NCBI RefSeq assembly: GCF_001424835.1
Contig: NZ_LMCQ01000001.1
Coordinates: forward strand, 23,606 to 87,605
Source of the DNA: Variovorax sp. Root318D1
GTDB taxonomy: Bacteria; Pseudomonadota; Gammaproteobacteria; Burkholderiales; Burkholderiaceae_C
Length of the DNA stretch: 64,000 nt
Direction of reading: 5' to 3'
Positions 26,938 to 36,200 of the stretch are shown piece by piece (the first letter of the stretch is position 1; each line of letters begins with the position of its first letter). The position numbers and the translations under genes are program-made. The notes beneath the pieces were generated by a model. It saw nothing but the letters and a program-made list of their open reading frames with translations, searched no databases and had not been told where the DNA came from.

Positions 26938-27780
26938 TCAGCCGGGCTTTTGCGCCTGTTCGCACTTCACCTGGATCAGTTCGCGCTCGTCCAGCGTGGC
27001 GCCAATGCGCACGGCGCTGAGGCAGCCGCCCCAGACGCAGCCCGTGTCGGTGGAAAGCAGGTCGGGCCGCGAAAGCCAGCCCAGCGTCGACCAATGGCCA
27101 AAGGCCACGGTGGCATGCGCGGTCTTGCGGCCGGGCACGTCGAACCAGGGCATGAAGCCTTCGGGGCCGGGCCGCATGCCGTCCTTGCTCTCGAACTCCA
27201 TCACGCCTTCGGCCGTGCAAAAGCGCATGCGTGTCAGCGCGTTGACGATGGCGCGCAGCCGCGCGCCGCCGGTGAGCGTGTCGCTCCACTGCGCCGGCTC
27301 GTTGCCGTACATGTCGAGCAAGAACTCGCCCAGCGCAGGGCCGCGCAGCACCGATTCGACCTCGGCCGCCAGCACCAGCGTGTCGCCCACCGTCCACTGC
27401 GGCAGGACGCCGGCGTGCACCATGAGCAGGTCGCCGCCATCGATCTGCATGTGCAGCGCCATGTGCTGCTGGCGCACCCACTCGAGCATGGCTTCGCTGT
27501 CTGGCGCCTCGAGCAGCGTCGCCAGCGTGTCCTTGCGGCCGGACTTGCGCGCACCGTGCGCCACGCCCAGCAGGTGCAGGTCGTGGTTGCCGAGCAGGCT
27601 CAGCGCCGAGGCGCCGAAGCCGTGCACGCGCCGCAGCACGGCGGCCGAGTCGGGCCCGCGGTTGACCAGGTCGCCGAGCAGGACGATGGTGTCGCGGCTG
27701 GGGGAGAAACCGATCCTGTCGAGCAGTCGCTGGAGGGCGGCGTCGCAGCCCTGGATGTCGCCGATCAAGTAAAGTGCCAT
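26938..27780 (-). CDS. apaH: Symmetrical bis(5'-nucleosyl)-tetraphosphatase
   Basis: Ap4A hydrolase of 280 residues (normal length), which splits Ap4A to two ADP in the cytosol. It belongs to the metallophosphoesterases: metal-binding motifs GDIQGC (residues 7-12), GDLVNRGPDS and GNHDLHLLG are all present, and the C-terminal CVWGGCLSA closes the family core. Starts at MALYLIGDIQGC. The next gene on the plus strand begins 23 bp away. Confidence 0.96.
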   Translation of the reverse strand: MALYLIGDIQGCDAALQRLLDRIGFSPSRDTIVLLGDLVNRGPDSAAVLRRVHGFGASALSLLGNHDLHLLGVAHGARKSGRKDTLATLLEAPDSEAMLEWVRQQHMALHMQIDGGDLLMVHAGVLPQWTVGDTLVLAAEVESVLRGPALGEFLLDMYGNEPAQWSDTLTGGARLRAIVNALTRMRFCTAEGVMEFESKDGMRPGPEGFMPWFDVPGRKTAHATVAFGHWSTLGWLSRPDLLSTDTGCVWGGCLSAVRIGATLDERELIQVKCEQAQKPG

Positions 27781-27803
27781 GTCCTCATTTTCACCCCCTG
27801 TTC

Positions 27804-29114
27804 ATGGATGTTCTCCTGCTGGCCATGCTGACCACGCTCAATGCGTTGTTCGCGATGTCCGAAATGGCCCTTTCAACCAGCCGGCGCGCGCGCCTGGCAG
27901 CGCTGGCCGAGACAGGAGACGCCGGCGCGGAAGCCGCGCTCAAGCTGATGGAGGAGCCCACCCATTTCCTCTCGACCGTGCAGATCGGCATCACCTCGAT
28001 CGGCATGCTCAGCGGTATCGTGGGGGAGGCCGCCTTCGCGGCGCCGCTCGCCGTGTGGATGGAGCACCTGGGCATGGGCCGCGGCACGGCCAGCGTGGCT
28101 TCCACCGCCGTGGTGGTGACAGGCATCACCTTTTTCACCATCATCTTCGGCGAGCTGGTGCCCAAGCGCATCGGCCAGCTTTATCCGGAACCCGTGGCGC
28201 GCTGGGTGTCGCGCCCGATGCGCGGGCTCGCCAAGGGCGCCAAGCCCTTCGTGTGGCTGCTCGCGAGCGCCACCGCCGCGGTGCTGAAGCTGCTGCGCAT
28301 CGACGCCAATGCCGCGCGCTCCATGACCGAGGAAGAAATTTCGGCCAGCCTCGAAGAGGGCGTGGATGCCGGCGTGATCGAGCAACACGAGCACCAGATG
28401 GTGCGCAACGTGTTCCACCTGGACGACCGGCGGCTGTCGTCGCTCATGGTCCCGCGCGCCGACATCGAATGGCTCGACGCGTCGGACACCGTGGCAGAGG
28501 CACTGCAGAAGGTGGCGGATGCGGGCGCGCTCAACATCGTGCATTCGTGGTATCCGGTGTGTCGCCATTCGCTTGACGACGTGGTGGGCGTCATCAGCGT
28601 GGCGCACCTGCTGCGCCTGGGCACCGGCCACGACGGCGTGCTCGGGCAAGAGGCCGCGCCGGCCGTGTTCGTGCCCGAGACGCTCACCGGCATGGAGCTG
28701 CTCGAACAATTCCGCGAGCGTGGCGGCCGGCTCGTGTTCGTGGTCGACGAATACGGCGTGGTGCAGGGCCTCATGACCCCGCGCGACATGCTCGAAGCCA
28801 TCACCGGCGAACTGCAGCCCGGCACCCTGACCGACGCCTGGGCGCGCGAGCGGCCCGATGGCGTGTGGGAGCTCGACGGGCTGATGCCCGTCTCCGAATT
28901 GCGCGCGCGGCTCGGCATTCGCGAGCTGCCGGACGAAGAGCGCGGGCGCTACAACACCGTCGCGGGCTTGCTCATGGCCGTGTCGGGCCACCTGCCCGCG
29001 ACCGGCGAGGTCATCGACTGCGCCGGCTGGCATTTCGAGATCGCCGCACTCGAGGGACGCCGCATCGACCGGGTGCTGGCCGCGCCCGACAAGACGGCAT
29101 CCAGGGACGACTAG
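27804..29114 (+). CDS. CNNM/HlyC-CorC family membrane protein
   Basis: Hemolysin-family (YtfL/CorC-like) protein of 436 residues. The first 200 residues are the DUF21/CNNM domain with three to four helices (MDVLLLAMLTTLNALFAMSE; VVTGITFFTIIFGELVPKRI). Two CBS domains follow (about 215-335, with SSLMVPRADIEWLD and VVDEYGVVQGLMTPRD). The C-terminal 80 residues are a CorC/HlyC domain. The family is linked to Mg/Co export or membrane homeostasis; haemolysis is unlikely. The next gene starts seven bases after it. Confidence 0.9.
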   Translation: MDVLLLAMLTTLNALFAMSEMALSTSRRARLAALAETGDAGAEAALKLMEEPTHFLSTVQIGITSIGMLSGIVGEAAFAAPLAVWMEHLGMGRGTASVASTAVVVTGITFFTIIFGELVPKRIGQLYPEPVARWVSRPMRGLAKGAKPFVWLLASATAAVLKLLRIDANAARSMTEEEISASLEEGVDAGVIEQHEHQMVRNVFHLDDRRLSSLMVPRADIEWLDASDTVAEALQKVADAGALNIVHSWYPVCRHSLDDVVGVISVAHLLRLGTGHDGVLGQEAAPAVFVPETLTGMELLEQFRERGGRLVFVVDEYGVVQGLMTPRDMLEAITGELQPGTLTDAWARERPDGVWELDGLMPVSELRARLGIRELPDEERGRYNTVAGLLMAVSGHLPATGEVIDCAGWHFEIAALEGRRIDRVLAAPDKTASRDD

Positions 29115-29121
29115 GTCCGCC

Positions 29122-30096
29122 ATGCTCTCGCTGCTCGCCCTCAGCTGCCCGCAATGTTCGGCACCGTTGCCGCGTGCAGCGCGCTGGCGCACCGTCAACT
29201 GCAACTATTGCGGCGCCACCATCACGCGTGGCGAGGAAACCGTCGAGCGCGAGAGCTTTCGCGCGGCGCTGCGCCGGGCGAATGCCGACCACGGCGACAC
29301 CGGGCGCACGCTGCAATGGCGCGGCGCGCGCTACCGCGTGCTGGCACCGCTGGCCATCGGCGAGCACAGCGAAGTGCTGCTGGCCGAGCGGCTCGGTGCG
29401 CTGCCGGAGCGCGTCACGGCCAAGCTGGCACGCGAATCCGCGGACGGCGCCGTGCTGCTGCGCGAAGCCGCGGTGCTGCAGGCCTTGCAGGCGCTCGCCA
29501 TGCCGGGCGCTTCGTATTTCACGCGCCGCCTGCCGCAGCCCGTCGGCACGGGGCTGGCCGAAGGGCTCGCAGACGGTGGCCGCCAGGCACTGATGCTGCG
29601 CCACCCGCCCGGTTTCTGGGGCAGCCTGCACAACGTGCAGCAGGCCAACCCGCGGGGCATCGATGCGCGGCACGCCGTGTGGCTCTGGCGACGCATGCTG
29701 GAGGTGCTGGCCTTTGTGCACGACGCGGGCTGGACCCACCGCGACCTGTCGCCCGCGCATGCACTCGTGCATCCGCGCGACCATGGCGTGCTGATCGTCG
29801 GTTGGTCGCGGGCGCAGCAGGCATCCGGCCCGGCCCATGCCGCCGCCGCAGCGCGCGACCTGATGCAAAGCGCCTGGACCGTGCGCGCCGTGCTGCACGG
29901 CCGGGCCGATGACAGCCCCGGTGTGGGCGACCGCACGCCCGCGCCGCTCGCCGCCTTGCTGCGCCGGTGCAGCGAAGACGCCGCCGAATGCCAGCGGCTG
30001 GGCGCGCGCGGCATCGAGCAGGCGCTGTCCACCGCATCGCACGAAGCCTTCGGCACGCCGCAGTTCGTTCATTTCGACCCGGCGCCCGGCGCCTGA
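29122..30096 (+). CDS. Zinc-ribbon protein kinase-like protein
   Basis: Protein of 324 residues with a zinc ribbon at the N-terminus (C9, C12, C27, C30) followed by a kinase-like domain. K101 in VTAKLARE may be the VAIK lysine and E115 the alpha-C glutamate. HRD is intact at 206-208, but the following asparagine is replaced (HRDLSPAH), and the DFG motif is degenerate (IVGWS). It therefore looks like an atypical kinase or pseudokinase. It begins a run of three same-strand genes with a vWA protein and a PurA paralogue. Such a trio recalls stress systems linking vWA, kinase and nucleotide enzymes (e.g. TerY triads); this relation is inference. Confidence 0.7.
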   Translation: MLSLLALSCPQCSAPLPRAARWRTVNCNYCGATITRGEETVERESFRAALRRANADHGDTGRTLQWRGARYRVLAPLAIGEHSEVLLAERLGALPERVTAKLARESADGAVLLREAAVLQALQALAMPGASYFTRRLPQPVGTGLAEGLADGGRQALMLRHPPGFWGSLHNVQQANPRGIDARHAVWLWRRMLEVLAFVHDAGWTHRDLSPAHALVHPRDHGVLIVGWSRAQQASGPAHAAAAARDLMQSAWTVRAVLHGRADDSPGVGDRTPAPLAALLRRCSEDAAECQRLGARGIEQALSTASHEAFGTPQFVHFDPAPGA

Positions 30097-30132
30097 AAAC
30101 AACCATCGAAGAAAACAGAGGAGCACGCACCC

Positions 30133-31104
30133 ATGGGCTACGGAAACTACTCGCATGCCGCTCACACGGCGCTCATTGCCGACCGCGCCGCCAAGCCCGG
30201 TTCCGAGGTGTTCACCCAGACCGCCACGCACCCGCTGATGAACCCGCACGGGCTCAAGGTGCGCGAGTCGCGCGACAACGCCGATCACCCCAACTCGCTG
30301 GGCATTGCGTTCGCGCTCGACGTCACGGGCTCGATGGGCGACATCCCGCAGATCCTCGCGCGCCGCGAGCTGCCCACCTTCATGAAGCTCTTGACCGATT
30401 GCGGCGTGGCCGACCCGCAGCTCATGTTCATGGCCATCGGCGATGCGAATTCCGACCAGGCTTCGCTGCAGGTGGGTCAATTCGAATCGACCGCGCCGCT
30501 CATGGACCAGTGGCTGACCTGGAGCTATCTCGAAGGCGGGGGCGGTGGCAGCGGCGAAGAAAGCTACGAGCTGGCCTTCTACGTGATGGCGCAGCACACC
30601 GACATGGACTGCTGGGTGAAGCGCAAGAAGCGCGGCTACCTGTTCGTGACCGGCGACGAGCTGCCGTATCCCGCCGTCTCGCGCCGCCAGGTCGAGGGGC
30701 TTATCGGCGAGAAGCTCGACGAAGACATTCCCATCGAGGAAGTCATTGCCGCCGCGGCCGAAACCTGCCACCTGTTCTTCCTGATACCCGACGCACAGCG
30801 CCGCCGCCGCTGCGAGCCGCGCTGGCGCGAACTGCTCGGCGACCACGTGATCTGCATGGATTCGCCCGACGACGCTTGCGCAGTGGCCGCCGGCATCGTG
30901 GCCCTCACCGAGAAGGCCGTGCCTCATCTCGACGGCCTGGCCAAGGTGATGGCCGCCACCGGCATGGAGAAGCAGCGCGTCGCCGGCGTGCTGCATGCGC
31001 TCGACGGCTATGCCGCGCTGCTCGATCCGCTGGCGCCGCGGCGCGCACCGCCTGCAGCGGCCTCGGCGCCGCGTTCCTCGTGGTGGAAGCGGCTCTTCGG
31101 TTGA
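30133..31104 (+). CDS. vWA-domain protein
   Basis: Cytosolic protein of 323 residues (no signal peptide seen) made mostly of a von Willebrand A domain. The MIDAS motif is DVTGSMG at residues 63-69 (D-x-T-x-S in place of D-x-S-x-S). IGDANSDQASLQVGQFESTA and GGGGGSGEESYELAFY are characteristic strands and loops, and CWVKRKKRGYLFVTGDE contains another vWA strand. The C-terminus is proline/alanine-rich and ends in WWKRLFG. It is 36 bp after the kinase-like gene and 7 bp before the PurA-like gene. The vWA may bind a protein partner under metal control. Confidence 0.82.
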   Translation: MGYGNYSHAAHTALIADRAAKPGSEVFTQTATHPLMNPHGLKVRESRDNADHPNSLGIAFALDVTGSMGDIPQILARRELPTFMKLLTDCGVADPQLMFMAIGDANSDQASLQVGQFESTAPLMDQWLTWSYLEGGGGGSGEESYELAFYVMAQHTDMDCWVKRKKRGYLFVTGDELPYPAVSRRQVEGLIGEKLDEDIPIEEVIAAAAETCHLFFLIPDAQRRRRCEPRWRELLGDHVICMDSPDDACAVAAGIVALTEKAVPHLDGLAKVMAATGMEKQRVAGVLHALDGYAALLDPLAPRRAPPAAASAPRSSWWKRLFG

Positions 31105-31111
31105 CCGCCGT

Positions 31112-32470
31112 GTGAGCTCGGCAGCACACCCGACGCGCTACGTCTCGCTGCTCGGCCTGGGCTTTGGCGACTGCGGCAAGGGCCGCTTCACCGACCACCT
31201 GTGCGCCGAGCTGCAGGCCCACACCGTGGTGCGCTTCAACGGCGGCGCGCAGGCCGGCCACAACGTGGTGCTGGCCGACGGCCGCCACCACACCTTTTCG
31301 CAGTTCGGCGCCGGCAGCTTTCACGCCGGCATGGCGACCGTGCTCGCGAGCCCGGTGATAGTGCATCCGACCGCGCTGCGCGTCGAGGAAGAAGCGCTGC
31401 GCCGCGTGGGCGTGAACGACGCCTTCGCTCGCTTGCTGATCGATGCGCGCTGCCGCGTCACCACGCCGTTCCACCAGGCCGCGGGCCGCCTGCGCGAATG
31501 GGCGAGGGGAGCGGCGGCGCATGGCAGCTGCGGCGTGGGCGTCGGAGAAACGGTGCGGCAGGCGCTGGCCGCGCCCGGCACGGCCCTGCGCTACGGCGAC
31601 ATGCGGCACCCCGCGCGCGCACTCGAAAAGCTCGAAGCCCTGCGCATCGCGCTGCAGCGCGAGTTCGCAGAAGCGGCACCTCCCCATGCCGAGGCCGCGC
31701 AGGAACTGGCGCTGCTCGGCGACGCGACGCTTGCGCAGCGCTGGCTCGACGCGGCGGCGCCGTGCCTGCGCCTGTCGCCACCCGCGAGTGTCGACGCCAT
31801 CGGCCAGCGCCTGGCGCGCCCCGGCACCGTGCTGTTCGAAGGCGCGCAGGGCGTGCTGCTCGACGAGTGGCGCGGCTTTCATCCGCACACCACCTGGAGC
31901 ACCATCTCCACCGCCGCCGTCGAAGCCGTGCTGCGCGATGCCGGCATCGATGCGCCCGTGCAGCACCTGGGCGTGCTGCGCAGCTACATCACGCGCCACG
32001 GTCCCGGGCCGCTGCCCACGCACGACCGCGCGCTCGATGCGCGGCTGGCCGAACCGCACAACGCCGACGAAGGCTGGCAAGGCGTGTTTCGCCGCGGCCA
32101 TCCCGATGCAGTGCTGCTGCGCTATGCGCTCGCCACGGTCGGCCCGCTCCATGGGCTGGTGGCCAGCCATCTCGATGCGGTGGAAGGCGCCGGCCTGCGC
32201 TGGTGCGCGGGCTATCGCACCGCCGACGGCGCCAGCCTCGCGTCGCTGCCATTGGCCGACGACGCGACGGACCTCGAGCAGCAGCACCGGTTGACGCAGT
32301 TGCTGCAAGGCGCGCAGCCGCTTTACGAGCCCGGCGGTATCGCCACCCCCGAGGCATGGATCGAAAGAGTCGAAGCCTTGAGCGGCCAGCGCGTGCGCTA
32401 CGGCGCATTCGGGCCTGCGCGCGGCGCGGTGCGGTCCTTGCATGCCTTTGGCCAGATTGACCAGGTCTGA
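31112..32470 (+). CDS. Divergent adenylosuccinate synthetase paralogue
   Basis: PurA-like GTP-dependent ligase of 452 residues with GTG start (VSSAAHPTRYVSLLG). The catalytic P-loop reads GFGDCGKGR (D20, K23) where PurA has GDEGKGK, and NGGAQAGHNV keeps the His41 equivalent (H50). LFEGAQGVLLD and YITRHGPGPLPTHD also match PurA. The L-aspartate loop of PurA (ATTGRxRRxGW) is replaced by GWQGVFRRGHPD, so the acceptor amino acid or reaction probably differs. It is unlikely to be housekeeping PurA. It forms a cassette with the kinase-like and vWA genes and may make a modified nucleotide. Confidence 0.82.
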   Translation: MSSAAHPTRYVSLLGLGFGDCGKGRFTDHLCAELQAHTVVRFNGGAQAGHNVVLADGRHHTFSQFGAGSFHAGMATVLASPVIVHPTALRVEEEALRRVGVNDAFARLLIDARCRVTTPFHQAAGRLREWARGAAAHGSCGVGVGETVRQALAAPGTALRYGDMRHPARALEKLEALRIALQREFAEAAPPHAEAAQELALLGDATLAQRWLDAAAPCLRLSPPASVDAIGQRLARPGTVLFEGAQGVLLDEWRGFHPHTTWSTISTAAVEAVLRDAGIDAPVQHLGVLRSYITRHGPGPLPTHDRALDARLAEPHNADEGWQGVFRRGHPDAVLLRYALATVGPLHGLVASHLDAVEGAGLRWCAGYRTADGASLASLPLADDATDLEQQHRLTQLLQGAQPLYEPGGIATPEAWIERVEALSGQRVRYGAFGPARGAVRSLHAFGQIDQV

Positions 32471-32530
32471 AAAACCGGCGCAAGCACCCTCAAGCAGAAT
32501 CCGAAGCCATCACCACGATTGACAGCCCAC

Positions 32531-33190
32531 ATGAACCCGACCGAAGACATCTACACCGAGCCCAACGCCGATCCCGACACGCTGGCCAACCTCGGCCCGC
32601 TGCGCGCCATGGCCGGCATCTGGGAGGGCAGCCGGGGGGTGGACGTCAAGCCCAAGCGCGAAGGCCCGAAGACGCAGGTCTACGTCGAGCGCTACGAGCT
32701 GCAGCCGATCGATCCGCAGACCAACGGCCCCCAGCTTCTGTATGGCCTGCGTTACCACACCTACATCCACAAGCCCGGCCTCACCAAGATGTACCACGAC
32801 CAGGTGGGCTACTGGCTCTGGGAGCCGGCCACCGAGACCGTGCTGCACACACTGGCCATTCCGCGCGGACAGGTGGCCATGGCCAGCGGCCACGCCAAGG
32901 CCGGCGACACGCGCTTCACGCTCAGCGCCGAGCGCGGCAGCCTGGTGAACGGCATCGTGTCCAACCCATTCATCGAGCACGCCTTCACCACGCTGGCGTG
33001 GAACATCACCGTCACCATCAATGCCGACGGCACCTGGTCTTACGACCAGGACACGGTGATGCAGATCCAGGGGCAGGCCGAGCCGTTCCATCACACCGAC
33101 CGCAACACGCTGACGCGTGTCGAGGCGCCGGGGCTCAACCCCCTGGCGATGCCCGATGCGCCGGCAGCCGTGATGACGCAGCCAAGCTAG
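32531..33190 (+). CDS. Nitrobindin-like heme-binding beta-barrel protein (FABP/DUF1794)
   Basis: Cytosolic protein of 219 residues that looks like the haem-binding beta-barrel/FABP-like family (THAP4/nitrobindin-related). Features are LGPLRAMAGIWEGSRGVD, YVERYELQPIDPQTNGPQLLYGLRYHTYIHKP and GYWLWEPATETVLHTLAIPRGQ. ATG at MNPTEDIYTEP is preferred over a TTG four codons earlier. Function, probably sensing or binding of haem or fatty acids, is not known. It ends 18 bp from the convergent autotransporter stop. Confidence 0.75.
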   Translation: MNPTEDIYTEPNADPDTLANLGPLRAMAGIWEGSRGVDVKPKREGPKTQVYVERYELQPIDPQTNGPQLLYGLRYHTYIHKPGLTKMYHDQVGYWLWEPATETVLHTLAIPRGQVAMASGHAKAGDTRFTLSAERGSLVNGIVSNPFIEHAFTTLAWNITVTINADGTWSYDQDTVMQIQGQAEPFHHTDRNTLTRVEAPGLNPLAMPDAPAAVMTQPS

Positions 33191-33208
33191 CAGAGCCGGC
33201 GGCGCGCC

Positions 33209-36200
33209 TCACCAGCGCACCTTCAGCCCCACGCTGGCGTTGAGCCCGCTTTTCACGCGCGCCCCGCCACCCGAGGCCCACAGCTTGCCCACCTCGCCAT
33301 AGAGGCTCATGCCCGGCGTCAGCCGCAGCGTGGCGCCCGCGGCCAGCTCGGTGCTGGTGCCGCCGGTGCGTGTGGCAATGTCGGTGAAGCCCGCCGGACC
33401 GATGAAGCGGGTCACGTCCGTGCCGCTGCTGCTGCGGTAGAGGTTCAGCCGCGCATAGGGTTGCAGCGGACCGGCGCCGGTGGTCATCTCGCCCTTGACG
33501 CGGACGCCAGCGCGCACCAGCCAGCCGCTGTGGCTGTCCTGCTGCACCAGGGCGCCGACGATGCTGGCGTCGTCCAGGCTCACACGTTGGTGCACCAGCT
33601 GCAGCTGCGGCTCCACGATCCAGTCCGGCGAGATACGGAAGCCCTGGCCCACCTCGATGGAGGCCAGCAGGCTGTTGCCCTTGCCCGAACCAGCGGAACC
33701 CAGCGCGGTCGATGCGGTGTAGCGGTGACGCCCGGCCTGCAGCACGCCGTCCAGGTACAGGCCGCTGTCGTTCTTCCAGGTGGCGTAGGCACCGAGATAC
33801 TGGCTCCGGAGCTCGTTGGAGCCGACCGCGTAGTTCGGCAGGCCGCGCGCGAAGCCGTTCACGTCCATGTGGCCTTCGAGCTCGCCCACGTAGAGGCCCA
33901 CGTGCCAGTTGGGGTTGGCCCACAGGTCGGCGCCGGCCTGGAAGCCCGTGAGCCGCCCTTCGCTGCGCGGGCTCACGGTGCCGGCTTGGCCGATGTTGCG
34001 GTCCATGCGGATGATGCGGGCCCAGGCCTGCCGATAGCCCTGGCCGCTTGTTTCGCTGATGCCGGCGGCCGTATCGTCGCCGACGCGCTGATGCAGGTTG
34101 CCCACCATGGCCAGGTTGGCCTGGCGGAACTGCTCAGGCAGTGCGGCATACAGCGGCACTTCGACGCGATAGGTGGGCACCGTCAAGCCGCCTGGGGACG
34201 ACGGCGTACCGCCGTCTTCGCTCAGCGGGTTGCCCTCGTTCGGCGGGGGCGCGGGAGGCGCGGGCGGTGCCGGCGGTGCTGGGGGCGCTGGCGGTGCAGG
34301 TGGCGCCGGTGGCGCCGGTGGCGCCGGTGGTGCTGGGGGCGCCGGCGGTGCAGGTGGCGGCGGTGGCGGTGGTGGCGGTGGGGGGGGCGGTGGCGGTGGC
34401 GCGACGATGATGCCGGAGCGCAGGTACCAGTTCTCGCCCGCGCCGGCCGCGTCGGCCGCATGCAGGCGGTACTCGTAGGCGCCGGCGTCGACGTGGCCGC
34501 CCGCGAGGACGAAGGCGCTGCGGGTGGTCTGTGCGGTCGTGGTGGCCCCGTCCATCGCGGTCACCACCTCGATGCCGCTGCCGGTGGTCAGCGCGCCCAG
34601 GCCGCCCAGGTTGGTGATCTGTATGAATGTGGTGCCGCTCGCGACGGCCGAGCACCCGCACAGGATCAACCGGTCGCTCAGGCTGCTGCTCGTGCCGAGG
34701 GCCGTGCCCAGGCGCAGCGTGCCGCCGTTGCCTACCCAGGGGCCCTGCACCGTGAGCGTGGCGCCCGGCACGCTGCTCAGCAGCGAGACGGTGCCGCCGA
34801 TGGCCATCGATGCGATGGTCTGGCTGTGGCCGGCCAGGTCGAGCGTGGCGCCCGGCGCCACCGTGAAGTTGCTGGCGTGGCTGAAGGTATTGGCCGCGCC
34901 CGCGCGCAGGGTGCCCGCGGCGACGTTGGTGGCGCCCGTGTACGTGCTGGCTGCGCCGAGCGTCAGCGTGCCCGCGCCATCCTTCACGAGCCCGCCGACG
35001 CCCGAGATGGGGCCCGACCACGTCATGCCGTAGCCGTGAGTGTCGATGGTGCCCGTGCCGTCGATCCGCAAGGCATTGGCCATGTTCAGGCCATCGGCGC
35101 CGGGGCTCACGCTGGCGGCAGCCCCGCTATCGATGCCGATGGCGCCCACCAGCGATGAGCCCGCGTTCACGGTCAGGCTGTTGACGCCGCCCGTGAACCG
35201 GACAGCCGATGCACGCGTGACGCCGTCGCCACCGAGCCCGCCGGCAATGGTGCCGTTGTTGGTGATGAAGAGGTTGGCGCCCACCACGCCTTCGCCGCCG
35301 GCGCCGTTGGCACCGCTTGCGCCACCGTTGCTGTTGGCCCCGCCGATGCCGCCCGTTCCACCGGCAATGGTGCCGCTGTTGATGAGCGTCGCGCCGGTGC
35401 CGGTGGACCACAGCCCGATGCCGCCGTCGCCGCCACCACCGGGCGCACCGGTGCCGCCCGCGCCGCCGCCGCCGGCTCCGCCAGTGCCACCGGCGCCGCC
35501 GGTGATCTGCCCGGAGTTGTTGACCGTCACGGTGCTGCCTGCCAGCGTGACGCCGTGCCCGCCGGCGCCCCCGCCGCCGCCCGCGGCGTTGACGCGGGCC
35601 GGCAGCAGTTCGGAGCCGCCGGCTCCGCCCACACCGCCCGTGATGTTGGCGCTGGTGCCGAAGTTGAATCCTGGAGACGCCGCGCGAAAGAAGAATCCGC
35701 CGCCGCCGCTGCCGCCGCCACCGCCTTGCGAATAGGCATCGCCACCTTTGCCGCCTGCGCCGCCCGTGGAGTTGCCGGAGGCGAAGTAGTCGCCGAGCGG
35801 GCCGATCAGCGTGGACCCATAGCCTCCCGCGCCGCCGCCGCCGGCCGCCCAGAAGCCGTTGCCGCCTGCACCTCCGCGGCCTCCGGTGAAGTTTCCGAAG
35901 GACGCGAGGGCGCTGGAACTCAGCACCAGGCCGTAGTAGCCGCCGCCTCCTCCGCCGCCATAGCCGTTGCCGGCGCCGAACCCGCCGGTATGCGATTCGC
36001 CCGCGGCGCCGTCGGCGCCGGGCGAGGCTCCCGCCGCACCGCCCGCGCCAGCGGTTGCGCCGGCGAAAGAGCCGACGTCGGCGGCGGAACCTGCCGTCAC
36101 GCCGGCTTCGGTCGACGATCCGCCGTTACCCCCGTGCGCGCCCAGAGTGACATCGTTGAGGCCGCCGGCGCCGCCGCTGCCATTGCTGCCGCCCGCGCCG

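Noticed and set aside
31112..32470. Housekeeping purA
   Set aside because: Key substrate loop and P-loop differ from PurA and it is in a kinase/vWA cassette, so I call it a paralogue.
33461..35158. 565-residue plus-strand open frame
   Set aside because: Antisense to the autotransporter; low complexity from GC repeats.
34243..35900. Tandem repeats that could suggest a CRISPR array
   Set aside because: Units are in-frame glycine and proline codons of one gene, without constant repeats and spacers.
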